Positions 22,360-33,772 of a stretch of 64,000 nucleotides of DNA are shown piece by piece. Origin of the DNA: Lunularia cruciata (lineage: Eukaryota; Streptophyta; Marchantiopsida; Lunulariales; Lunulariaceae); NCBI GenBank assembly GCA_948567375.1, contig OX419756.1, positions 56,248,333-56,312,332 on the forward strand. Reading direction: 5' to 3'. The notes beneath the pieces were generated by a model that was given only the letters and a program-made list of their open reading frames with translations, was not told the DNA's origin and searched no databases. A program made the translations under genes and the position numbers. Numbering within the stretch: position 1 is the stretch's first letter; every line of letters begins with the position of its first letter.

Positions 22360-25300
22360 AGTATTTTATATGTAGGAAGACAATGATATGATATTATCCA
22401 TATAACAGTATGGAAAGGAGATCATGATCAATGTCTACCTTTATCTCATAAAGTCATGCTAGCCAGGCAAACTCTTGCAAACGGCTCAAGAATGCCCGGA
22501 ATGTCTTCCATGTATAAGTTTGATAGCTATATTGTTTTAATTTACTTATAAATCATCCACACGATCGACCTTACAATGTGGGGTATTCAGAAGTAAAGAT
22601 TAAGAATCCACGGCAAAATATCACACAAAATGAAATGAATCGGAGGAGTTTGTGAAATTACTTTTCCAACGTGATGAGGTTTATTCTTATATACTCAATA
22701 GCCAAAGTTTTACGAGATAATCAGACATGAAGTGGTTGTTTAGGCATTGTTAAAACGCGACCATGCGTTGCTAAGTGCTCGTTTGGGTCGATGCAAACTT
22801 TAAAAAATCCAAAAGTGTGAATAAGAAGTAAATTGGAATATATCATTTTCAGATTTTGTGCCTGGTTTTCTCATTGGATATTGAAGGTACAAAATAAGAA
22901 TTTTTTTATTAAAAAACCCAGAAAATTTAAAATATATAGATCTCTCTATACAAACACTGGTTATTTATTTTTATTTGGTCTACAACATATTCAAATCTAC
23001 AAAACTACTCATGATGAAAAAAATGATGTTCCAAAATTTTTTTGAGTTTCACTCAAAAGTGAAAATTTTTACACATATGATCTATGCATATAGACCATAA
23101 AGCCTCTAAGAGGATTCTTATATTTAAGAGTTAAGACCACCTAATTAGCAGTAAGTTTTTCCCATACTTCAACAAACTTTGTATAATCTAAATGATATGT
23201 ATTAAATTTAAATTAAAAAAATCCAAAATTACCAAATTCTTTGAATGCATTTTGTAATAAAAAATATTATTTTTATGCAAAATTAACTATCCAAATTCAA
23301 TAGCTTTATGTTACATCCAAAGATAATAGTTTAGTGAATCTAAACTTAATATCATTACGTTGCATCCAAAAATAAGAGTTTTATGGATCTGAATACTCTA
23401 AAACACTTTTATTATTCTCAAACTCTTTTCATTTACGAGAACCCATTACCTCACAAATATACCTCTCTTCTCAAGATCAATCATGACTCCGAGTTGGTAA
23501 ATCCTCTCCTCCAAAATTTTGAACATTTTTTTAAACCATTTTCTCGATTATCTCTTTATTCAACACACCTTTGCAGATGTAAAACTATCCCTTTAACTTG
23601 AGAAAGTTCTAAGTTTCTTTCATGAATGATTTATTTATAATTCACATGCCAAAATATAGCTTATTTATCATTGAGTTATCTGTCAAATTTCTAGAGGAAT
23701 CTAGAAAAGAAATGGCTCCATCTAAAATTCCAATTAACATATAGGAGAAGCATTTTGAGCACTTCATTAAATTTTTCAATGCTTGAATGAAGCAAATGCA
23801 TATAAAATTGTATTTTGGCTGTGAAGAATATACACTTTCATGACATTTTATTCTAAAGATAAAATAGCAATGGATTTTGAAAAGGTGAGGAAAACCTACC
23901 TTCCACAGCATTCATAGGAAATTAACAAAAATATAGGAAAGTAATGTAAAAAGAAGTCAAGAAGAGATTATTTATAGAACTAGAGGATGTAAGATATGCG
24001 CAAGCCAAAAGGAGAGCTATGACATAGCTAAGGTAACAAGAATGAGAACACTTCAAGGAAGGTGATTGGAAAGTATTTTTTTATTTCATGAAGATGCAAA
24101 AGAAGTTTTTGCTTGAGTATAGCTTTCCCATAGTGGATAAGTACTATCATACGCTTAGTGTATGTATGTTTTGTCAGGTTATCCAGTTTGGTACTATAAG
24201 TTGTTGAAAGTTTTTGTTCCTAGAAAATCTACTAATACCCTTTGGCTTATGTATGCTTGGTTAGGTTATCTATTTTGGTATTTCAAGTTGTTCGAAAGAT
24301 TTTTTCTTATCAAATTTAACAAAGTTTCTTAATTTTTAATGACTAGCTAGAATTATTGATATAAAAGTTTATACTACTCTGTAATAGTATTATAGTATAT
24401 ATGATACCATTATAGAGTAGTTTAAAAGAATAAGCACTACTAACTTATATGATTATTAAATTTTTATTATATATTTGATTTTGAAATAATATCTAAATCA
24501 TTTCTATCCCTCTTATTACTTTTCACAAGAAGCCAAAGCTTACTTTCTATGGCTAAAACTCTTTAAAAGAATTCTACTTATCACTATGATCTATCCTTTT
24601 GTAGGTAGAGATAAAGTTATGCTCTCTAGTCATATTTTATCATTAATTTATCATAAGTATACTCCCTAGAGAGACACTAGGCAACGTTTAGCATACGATT
24701 AAGCCCAATAAGTGAAATGTTGGGAGGAAGGGCTGCTAAAGGTCTTCAAATTACCCCAACCTTAGATACAATGCCTATGTGTACCTAAGATGGTTGTTTT
24801 GTAGTGTATCACACACATATGCAAAATATTTCGCATAACACAAAATTCAAAACAAATCTAGAAGATCCTGATTTTTTATTTGATCAAAAAGGGCCTGACT
24901 ATCTTCCTCTAATAAAAGAAGCTTATGGATTTGTTGATAAAAGCTTTTGGATTCTTTTGCCATGAAGATTAAAAGAATTATTCAAAGATGTAGAAAAGGT
25001 TCGTTAAAATCCAAAATCTCATCATAACGTTAAGATTGATAGTACAATAAGTTAATTTAAAACCTGGACTAGAGCCACTAGTTTGTTTGCTTCGTGCGCT
25101 GATGCGACTCGCATGATATGCATAGCTGTAGACTCGAAAAGTGACAACGTGGATGCAAGATGTAATAAAACGGGGTTGCTACATGATATATGGAGTTAGG
25201 GGTTTTAAGCTTTTTATTAATCTTGGCACTTCTAGTATCAAATTTCAGAGATTAACAGGTTTGAGTTACTAAAAAGTAAAGGTGGAATACAAATGTACAA

Positions 25301-27140
25301 TATAAGGCTGTCCCACAAAACAAAGAGCTAAAGCCTTTCGGGCCGAAAGTCCAACCAATCGCAACCTCTATTATATTTTGTAATGCGGGATAAAGTTATG
25401 TTCCGTAGTCAAATAATTCCCTTGCGTCTTGATACGCAAGTTATGTGAACTCACTAGTAAATGGATTTACACCTTCTATATTCCAAGAAGTATCTCTCGT
25501 GTAACTTATTAACTTGATCTGTCTCATTACATTTACACTCATCTTGTTTTCCATATTCTTAATTGATATTTCTTATTTCCAACTTAATTTATTTCTTAAA
25601 CTTCATATCTCAACTTCATATCTTTTCTTCTCAACTTATTAGGATGATGATGAGGTTTATGAGATCCTGGCAAAGCCAGCATATGTTTAATTGCAACCAT
25701 CACCAATAGATATAGTGTAAAGTTCTTTGAAGTGTTACCCACTTCACAGTGCTCTATGGAAACCATTTATCATCATCAGAATGCTCAAAATACCATCCAA
25801 GAGTTTGAACACATAATACGTGACAAAGATATCATCAACTAGTAGAAGGAAATATGTAATAGTTCAACAATTTACATAAAAAGAAAAACCTTCGGAAAAT
25901 TCTACTCATATGTTAATAGAAAATTCTACAAGATACTTTAGAGAGTACCTCTAAGGTGTCAAATAGGAATATTTTAAAGGACATAAGAACCTTCTTCGTG
26001 ACCAAATAGTTTTGTAATATACCCTAAGAACTTTCCTCTACACTTGCGTCAGAAAGTATTGAGTAACTTTCCTAATCGTGTAATTTGTATAAGAAGTTAA
26101 CTTGGCTATGAAGCTAATAATTCACTTTTCTACTAAGCAAGCAAGCTACCTATCTCAAGTAGAAATAACAAGATCTGGTGTTATCTTTTGCATTTAGATT
26201 ATATTGTATTTATTCTTGATCCATCTCTTTGTTTATATACTCCCTTTCAGTCTCTTTGGTTTTGGACTTTCATTCCAACTATATATATATTCATTCATTT
26301 AGTCTAACCTTGATGAATATGTTTATGAGTTTAATCCTTGTGATAATCAAAAGGATTGCACAAAGCCTTAAAGATATATGTGTTAACATTTCTTTAATAA
26401 TCCTATTTTGATTGTGTGCAATCTAAAGGAAGATAAAAAGAAGCCTTGTATTTAGAAGTAACAATGTTTCAAAAAGTTTCAATTAACAAAAAGTTCCAAA
26501 AACTCACTATATTTCTTGTTCCTCACATAAAACATATAGGAATAATATAAAGTCTTTAACCACCTTATTTTTCCTCTTTGGTGTTAGAGAGTATGCACCA
26601 TAATATTATATTATGTATGTACTTCTTGTTATTTAAAGATAGATATCCATTTTTCTTTCTTTCTTTTGTTGTATTTTAAAGTACCAACCATAACATCATT
26701 ATGCTTCTATTCCTCAAAGATAGATGGAGAAAAACATCTTTAAAAATCTTTTTTTTTATCTCTGAATTAGATTTCTATTAATATTTACCATACTATCTTA
26801 ATGCATCACTACTTTTTGAGTACATGCACTCTAATGGATGGTGTCTAGAACTTAGCATCAACCATTTGGAACAAAACTCAAATGCAACTTTAAGAGAAGG
26901 TGAGAAGAAGCCTTTTACAATTTTATGCATAATGTAGCATGAATAATATGGAATGATATTCACCTATGCTTTGGAAATGAATGTATTATCAAGATACAGT
27001 GTACTTTTCTACCATGTGCATTCTAAAAGATGGTTAGAAAAAGCCTTATGAAGTTCTAACCATGATCTAGATCAACCATACATAATCATAATCATATACT
27101 ATAGAAATGAATATTAATGTTGGATTATAGGATAAGGAAA
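22360..27140. other. AT-rich intergenic stretch, no gene recognised
   Basis: Roughly 70% AT, with only short frames that look random. No transposon domain, RNA gene or conserved motif could be identified in any frame. It probably consists of eroded repeats. Confidence 0.6.
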
Positions 27141-27141
27141 A

Positions 27142-28040
27142 ATTAACTGGATAGGTTTGTGATTTATATAGCCTTTTTGTAGATACATACTCACTTATAA
27201 GTTCAATGCAAACGGAATCCACCATTCAGTCTGTGTAATAAAGATAGATATTATATAATCTTAGACACAAGACTGAAAACACTTGTTCATTAAGCAAAAG
27301 TTTGTACTTTTCTGTATTTGATTAAGCACATTACAATCAATCAAGAAACACCTCCTCAAGGGAACGAAGAAACCAACGGCTTAGGTGAGTGCCGTTTGGA
27401 TGGCAACCACGATGACATTGAGTGCAGAAGATGCTTAAACTATTCTAAACCCCAACTTTGTTTGATCCTCGATATCTTCCCGTAGCTAGTGATGGTAGCA
27501 CCTGCGCCCAGAAGAGAACTCAACTCCCAAAGAACAAAGACGCGATGGGAAGTTTGGTCTTGAATCCCTCTCGGCGTCAACGGGCTCGCTCTATGCCCAT
27601 GTGTTACTGCTGGGTGAGCACTAGGTAGGTAGCATCCGAACGCAGTAATCCCTCCGGGGACGGTGTTCGTAGAAGGCCGGCACGTGTGCAGCTCCTTCTT
27701 GTACATCCTGGCTAATCCGGTGATGGGGTCTTCCCATCCTTCATTTTTCCTACGCGGTCGCCTTTTCCGAAGGCTAATCCGGTGTCGGAACGAGTTTCTA
27801 GAATATCGCGAAACTGAAAAGGATTCCCCGACAACGGACCGTGAAGCGTACTCGGTGGCAAGTCTTTAACCGGCTACTAGTCCGGACCCCCGGAAAAGTC
27901 TCACCGGTCTTCGAGAGCTTCGCGTTCGGGTTGCTTACCGTGAGCGGAGCCAGCGTTCTGCCCGGGAACCGGAGCTCCAAACGGATAGGTTTGTGATTTT
28001 ATATAGCCTTCTTGTAGATACATACTCACTATATCGCTAA
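27142..28040. repeat. GC-rich insert flanked by about 60-base direct repeats
   Basis: GGATAGGTTTGTGATTTATA at 27142 and the near-identical copy at 27979 continue for about 55-60 bases (AGCCTTYTTGTAGATACATA). Between them, 27360-27978 is clearly richer in G and C than the surrounding DNA and includes a non-LTR 3' tail at 27722-27775. GGCTAATCCGGTG occurs twice inside (about 27710 and 27772). The origin of the insert (organelle DNA, retroelement or other) is undetermined. Confidence 0.65.
27708..27775 (+). mobile_element. Non-LTR retroelement 3' tail, copy 1
   Basis: It contains GATGGGGTCTTCCCATC (a 6-base stem, 5-base loop hairpin at 27722-27738) then a T-rich run and TACGCGGTCGCCTTTT. The same arrangement, inverted, follows the stop codon of the ORF at 32485-33183, so this is read as a truncated copy of that family on the plus strand. 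Confidence 0.6.
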
Positions 28041-28284
28041 TAAGTGCAAGAAAGAATAATTTCCTTTATATATATGTATGAACTTATCAATGAAGTTAAC
28101 TCATCAAGGGTGTAGTTTATTCTTTTACCTCCTTTTGTAATCATCTTGTAGGTTGTCTTCGTTGACCGTCAATTACGATTTAAATATGAAGCAAATTAAG
28201 TATGTACTCCATTAGTGATCATAAATGTTCATGGTGATCATCCACTCTTATATGCTGAGAGTCTTATGAACTAAAGTGAGAGAA

Positions 28285-28345
28285 AAAGGCGACAGCGTAG
28301 AGAAATCGAAGGATGGGAAGGCCCCATCAAGCCGAACAAAGGAGA
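28285..28345 (-). mobile_element. Non-LTR retroelement 3' tail, copy 2
   Basis: Minus-oriented copy of the tail with the hairpin stem kept (GATGGG/CCCATC at 28312-28328) although the loop differs. CGAACAAAGGAGAGACGAAC repeats follow. An ORF for the nuclease-like protein is not recognisable upstream. Confidence 0.55.
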
Positions 28346-28465
28346 GACGAACAAAGGACAAACAAGGGAGTCTATATGATATCCGATATGAACTAAAGTA
28401 GAGTAAGCATTTAAATAAGAGCCGGTGGGAAACACTCCGACATATGTGATATAATGTCACGGCTG

Positions 28466-28562
28466 GGATCATCTAGACTCTCTAGAATTATCTTTTCTCA
28501 AAGACAAAGACATCAGTCTTTGAGTCACCCGGGATCATTCCGACTCTCTAGAATTATTTTTC
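28466..28562. repeat. Short direct repeat, about 33-base units
   Basis: GGGATCATCTAGACTCTCTA and GGGATCATTCCGACTCTCTA start near 28466 and 28530; both continue GAATTATYTTT. Copies of a GACATCAG/CTGATGTC inverted motif lie beside them. Confidence 0.7.
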
Positions 28563-28880
28563 TCTGATGTCTTTGAGGGGTAAAGATGGATTCATCTTCC
28601 GGGTTGAATATGATTAAGGTAGAATGCATCCACAGGAAACGGGTTTGAGAAAACAAGCATAAGGTGGAATAGAAGGTTTGAATCGCACTAATGGAGTGTA
28701 AATCAGCAAGTGATTCAAAAATAACAAACAACTTGAGAATAAGACGAGGAGTACTCCACCTCAAGACAAGACAGTGAAACAAGACAAATGTCAATTGATT
28801 CTAGGGTCATCATGTTATGCCTTCACAATCACTATGGTAAATAATCTCTCTCAAATTGATAAATTTTATTGGGTCAATAA

Positions 28881-29051
28881 ATGGAGAAATATGGTACCAA
28901 GTTAGAAAGAAGCAATGATTTAATTATATACATTTGACACTTGTAATAGTTTCCTAATTATCAAGAATGGAGAAATATGGCACCAAGTTAGAAAGAAGAA
29001 ATGACTTAATTATATATATTTGACACTTCTAATAGTTTCCTGATAATCAAG
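28881..29051. repeat. Tandem duplication, about 86-base units
   Basis: The unit starting ATGGAGAAATATGG at 28881 is repeated at 28968 with few differences; both end TAATCAAGA-like. It lies in AT-rich intergenic sequence. Confidence 0.85.
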
Positions 29052-29475
29052 AGAATCCGGGGTGTATTATATCACATGTGTGGGATGTTTCCTTACGAGC
29101 TCCTTTAAATATCACTGATTATAATCAACTCCATGTAGAGTAAGTAATCTTCTTATGGTTGTGCACTCCTTGCTACTTCATTAAATAAAAAGCAACCGAG
29201 AAAGTGCTCATATCAAGTTGATGCTAAGGATCATTAATGATCCAACTGATATTTATATCTTTAACAATCTGATTATCTTAAAGATCTTCTATCCTCTAAA
29301 ATGTATTTATTCGAACAGCGATCCAAACCTACTTTCTTACTTCTTTATTCTTCAAACATGTAGCTCATAATTTAATAAGCACTAGTCTCAATTAATATTT
29401 CAGGCTAGTAATATCATCTTATATCATAGAGTATAAAGCTCTCATCTGAAGAAAAATTTTGTATGCATGTACCTC

Positions 29476-29515
29476 ATAAGAGATACTTGTGCACCTCAGC
29501 ACAAGTATCTCTTAT
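29476..29515. repeat. Perfect 17-base inverted repeat
   Basis: The arms ATAAGAGATACTTGTGC (29476-29492) and GCACAAGTATCTCTTAT (29499-29515) are exact reverse complements around a 6-base loop. It sits immediately before an 83-base tandem repeat. Confidence 0.9.
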
Positions 29516-29517
29516 CA

Positions 29518-29683
29518 TTTCATGCTAGTAATATCATCTCATTTGATGGATTATAAATTCTCCCCTTGATAATCTTTTTAAAGCTATCTTTGTAAACCCA
29601 TTTCATGCTAGTAATATCATCTCATTTTATAGATTATAAATTCTCCCCTTGATAATCTTTTTAAAGCTATCTTTGTAAACCCA
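29518..29683. repeat. 83-base tandem repeat, two copies
   Basis: 29518-29600 and 29601-29683 are adjacent and nearly identical (TTTCATGCTAGTAATATCAT start, TTGTAAACCCA end). A third, diverged start of the unit is visible near 29398. Confidence 0.88.
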
Positions 29684-32400
29684 CGATAGTGCTTCCATCC
29701 CTTCACTTTGTTCTTGATTTAACGGACTTATACAAAGGATATTTTTAATACTTATGAATATATAAAGCAAGAGGCATCAAGATTATTTTCTTTAAGAAAT
29801 TAATTCAATTTAGTAGTGGATATGTTTACAAAATCTCCAAAAATCAAAATATTATCATGGAATTGAAGGTGTTATGAGTCCAAAGAATATCTACTAGAAA
29901 TTATTAGTATTTATATGTTTTCTAGTATCTATATGTTTCCTATGTTAGATATATAAGTGTGATACAATACACTATAAATCACATTCAAAGAATTGAATCC
30001 TCTTGCAAAAATTAGAATAGAGAGGTGTGATAGTACCTATAAAGCAACTTTAATCCAATATGGCAAGTAAAGAAAAGAAAGAACTATGGAGGGTAGTTGG
30101 TGAATTAATGAGACTCGAGAATGAAATGGTGAGGGAGTATCTATCTTATTTAGTGTTGGACTAGATTTGAATCGATGCAAGAGTCCAGCTGATCATAGCG
30201 GATATCATTTTCCTTTATAATGCACTTAATGCAAGCTACAAGATACAAACAATCTTATATTACTGTTTACTTATATATATATATCAACATATAGATATTA
30301 TAGGTACGTATCATTATTATGAAAAGCCACTTCCAATTGAATTCATGTTCACTTGAAAAGCTCTTTGTTCCTGTTCACTTTAACCATACTAATTCAATTC
30401 ATGTTGATTTTAATTTGTGATCAATTTCATCGCACTAAGGAACTATGTGCCACTATCATGGAAGAAAATATCTTGGATTATATAATCTCTATCGAGTGCT
30501 TTGATTATTTCACTTTAAAATATTTTAATGGAGAATCTAAAATATTTTGCAAGAAACCAAACAAGATACCTTCAAATTCAGATCTAACTTTCTATTTTTT
30601 TTCCAACATGAAATATACAAAGAAGTGTTGTATTGTAAGGATAGAACTTAAGACAAGAATTAAATAAAAATACTTTAACAAGATGGATAGAGAAAATTTG
30701 GAGTTTATACTAAAAGAGTTATAAATAAAAATTTTCATATTTCAAGAATATGATTTGAGTGTTCCTTCCATTCCAACTTAATCATGCTTAACAACCATTT
30801 TTCCTAACTTGTGCAAATATTAGTCTACTCTACATTAACATTAAGTAGATATTAATGGTTTAATTAAATTAGATACAATAAAATTAAGTAGTTAATAAAG
30901 AAAAATAAATAACATCCCAAAGGAAAGGAGAAAGGAGTACAAGGCACAAAAAGTGCAAAATGAAAGAAGAGTGCAAAACACAAGAGTCCTATACAACCAA
31001 AATTGAAGACATACACATGAGTGCATGAAGAGATACTTAGGGAAAATTTGCCCTAACAACAAGCATCAAAGAAACTAAGGAATGGTGGTCTGCTCCTAAA
31101 TTTTGTGGTAGAAGTACTCCAACGGTATGTCTAGTAATTGGGGCAGGAGGACCATAATTGTGTTGGGTGTACCTATTGTAGCGGTTTGTTGATGAAGACC
31201 CAATGTTTGAGCACATTGCAAAGTGATTGACACACATTGTCAATAATAGGATGTGAGCATGGCTGGAGAGGCAACCACTGCTCCTTCCTTCCATAAAGAA
31301 CTTTGTGTTGCATCCTTGAGGAAACCATAAAAATAGTGATTAGGCACCCAAAAATCTCAATTGCTAAAGGGACAAAGATATTCGAAGATAGCCGGGGTGC
31401 ATAATCCTACTCCTCGCCCCTAGATGCGATGATCGATGGTCGCTATTGCTCCCACTTATTTGCTTGCTCATGTCAAGGACTCTACTCGTAGACGGTTTAC
31501 CACCACCACATCGTGTAAGGTGCGACAACCATCCATGAAAGTAACTATATCCACTCGCACTCAATGGATAGGTGGTCCTAGTAGATGCAACCATCACTCA
31601 ATCTGAATCCAGGCCCTCATAGCTCGGAGGATCTGAGCAACTATATCCCAAACTACATGACGGTCTCCAATGTAATCTCTACTTACTACACATAGTAGAA
31701 TGGATATCCCTTGCATTCTTGCATGTCAAAAGAGGAATCACAACACACTAGTATGGCAATCTATGTGGAGACCCAACCTCATTTGATATGGTGTGGAAAA
31801 TTCATCAGAAGTGAAACAGAATCTACTCTTTACCAAGACCAAGGGTGAAGGTAATCTACTCTTTATTTGTTCTAACTTGCACAAATTTTGGCGTGCTCTA
31901 CATTAACATTAAGCCCACAATCATTATTTAATCAAACAAAAGATAATAAACTTGATGTGTAATCTACTCTTTAGTTGTTCTTCCGCACATTATGACAACC
32001 AAAGCAAAAAGTACTTGTCAATAAAAGGACAAAAATAGCAAGTCCTGTAATATAATTTGGATATACTATATTCCTCCTTTTCATGCAAACGGTGGTCACT
32101 TTTCCAGAAAGCTCCTCGTTAAGTTTCTAATTCGGTTACAACTCCTAAAACCCTCCATATCTTTCGTGGGAATTGGATTTTCATATTTAATATTCTTTCT
32201 TTCTCCTGTGTGAGGCCCCAATATCATGTCCACATCTCACTAGCACACGTACAATGGATCATCGAATCTCGATTTCATTCCTCGAATGCAAATCCTTAAA
32301 ACCATAGGCTTATCTGCATCAAGATTCGGTGGGGATCGAGTGGACCATTCGCTAGAAATAAAGCAAACATGAAGCTGGATCCCAAAGAATCATACCCTCG
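29684..32400. other. AT-rich intergenic with an unidentified coding-like stretch
   Basis: 30353-30667 is an open plus frame with no recognisable domain. Around 31037-31700 the composition rises in GC and the minus strand reads like a broken coding region (for example EQWLPLQPCSHPIIDN), but the family is not recognised and stops interrupt every frame. A decayed transposon is the likeliest explanation. Confidence 0.4.
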
Positions 32401-32484
32401 TAAAAGGCGACCGCGTAGGAAAAATGAAGGATGGGAAGACCCCATCAAGCCGTACAAGGGAGAGACAAAAAGAGTAACATGGGG
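32401..32484 (-). other. 3' tail of the non-LTR retroelement with hairpin
   Basis: This is directly downstream of the minus-strand ORF. It contains the GATGGG/CCCATC hairpin (32430-32446) and ends in CTACGCGGTCGCCTTTT on the minus strand. The same tail is found at 27708 and 28285, and its terminal GGCGACCGCGTAG at 52153. Confidence 0.6.
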
Positions 32485-33183
32485 CTAAGCACCAATAGAG
32501 TCTGTATGAGAAATCTGCCCTTCCGCACCTAAGATATCCGAGCTATGCAAGTCGTACGGTCTACACACAACTGGAGCATCTGAAGAAACATCACCTAATG
32601 TGATTGCTCTCCTATGGATTGCACCAGCCACTGCCCTCTGTAGAGCAATGGACACACGCTGTCTAAAATATGCTACAAAGTATGAGAGTGAGAGTGGTAC
32701 CCCCTGTTGCCTAACATGATAAGCTCTCGCGCACTCCCTGACAAATGTGTCCAACGCCGTGTCCATCGCTCCATATAACTCCAAGGCTAGAGGAACAAAG
32801 AGGTGACCTCGCTGCATGCCCCTATACTTGGAGACCTTGCGACCTGCTGTTGCACTCACCGCCCATCCAGGGGGATGTGTAATCACTCCCTCCGAAACTA
32901 TATCCCGCGTAGGGTCCGTGACCACAACATCCGCTACTGTCACTTGATCATCTCGGACCAAGTATAAGTCTACTCTGACACGTGTCGTCTGCAAAGCATA
33001 CAAACGCTCTCTCCAAACCAAGGATCCACTCTCTTGCGCCATAGCAAACACTATGTCTCTAATGGCATCATGGGTAGTTATCCTCTGTCCTCCAAAAGGA
33101 CACCGTGTCATGTGGACCGCCGTTGCATCTAGTGTAGAACCACACTCACAAGTGAGTAGTGAAGATGCATATGGGTGGACCAA
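32485..33183 (-). pseudogene. Retroelement-derived zinc-finger and PD-(D/E)XK-like nuclease C-terminus
   Basis: This is a 232-residue open frame. It shows a zinc-finger-like CECGSTLDATAVHMTRC (C-x-C ... H-x3-C) followed by GGQRITTHDAIRDIVF. It then has a restriction-endonuclease-like segment TRVRVDLYLVRDDQVTVADV, where D ... ADVVV-x-DP fits the PD-(D/E)XK pattern at the C-terminus of several non-LTR retroelement proteins. A reverse transcriptase is not present upstream, so the copy is 5'-truncated at about 33184. Part of the frame after residue 120 (hydrophobic, arginine-rich helices) has no recognised domain. The assignment rests on motif resemblance only. A domesticated gene is possible since the frame has no stops. 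Confidence 0.55.
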
Positions 33184-33300
33184 ACCTCATCGATCGTTGT
33201 AGAGAAAATAGAGAAAATAGCTTGTGCTATACCCTCGTCTGCTTTCGAACATTCAAAACTCCTCCGGTGATGGTACATGAAATACTGTCGTGTAGGCACT

Positions 33301-33480
33301 ACATACCCAGTTGAGGTACATACCCAGTTGAGGTCGTGAAGAAGATATTTTCTGGAAGGGTTTAATGCTGCTGGGTATAAGAACTCCAGTGCTTCTGGGG
33401 AGGAAGAAGAAGCTGCCGCTGTTAGTTACTGCTGCTGCGTACAGGAACACTAGTGCTACTGTACTGATGAAGAAGAAGCT
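33301..33480. repeat. Short repeats upstream of ISN1
   Basis: ACATACCCAGTTGAGGT is perfectly duplicated in tandem (33301-33317, 33318-33334). Downstream a unit of about 52 bases starting GCTGCTGSGTAYARGAAC and ending GAAGAAGAAGCTG occurs twice (near 33368 and 33431). The region 33184-33772 otherwise holds the presumed promoter and 5' leader of the ISN1 gene, rich in GAAGAAG. Confidence 0.75.
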
Positions 33481-33772
33481 GTTGTGCAGAGCTCTCAGCT
33501 GAAGCAGCTGTTGGTGCTCACTGAAGAGAAGAAGAAGAGAAAAGACGACGAGAGGAGAGGAGGAGGAAGAAGAGGATCCCTTTTAAGCAGCACCGAGTCT
33601 TCCAAGTGGGGAGGAAGGAATGGGAGTAGTCGGCGGTTCCGAGGGCGGGGAAGAAATGTTGAATGGAATGAAGAAAGGTTGAGTTCTTGCAGAGGGAGGG
33701 AGTGAGTGAGTGATTGATTGACGGTGAGCTCGGAGAGGAGCTTGTTGGAGAGCTGAGTCGGGTGAGCCAGCC

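Noticed and set aside
29518-29683. CRISPR-like array
   Set aside because: There are only two long adjacent copies with no spacers, in a plant-type genome.
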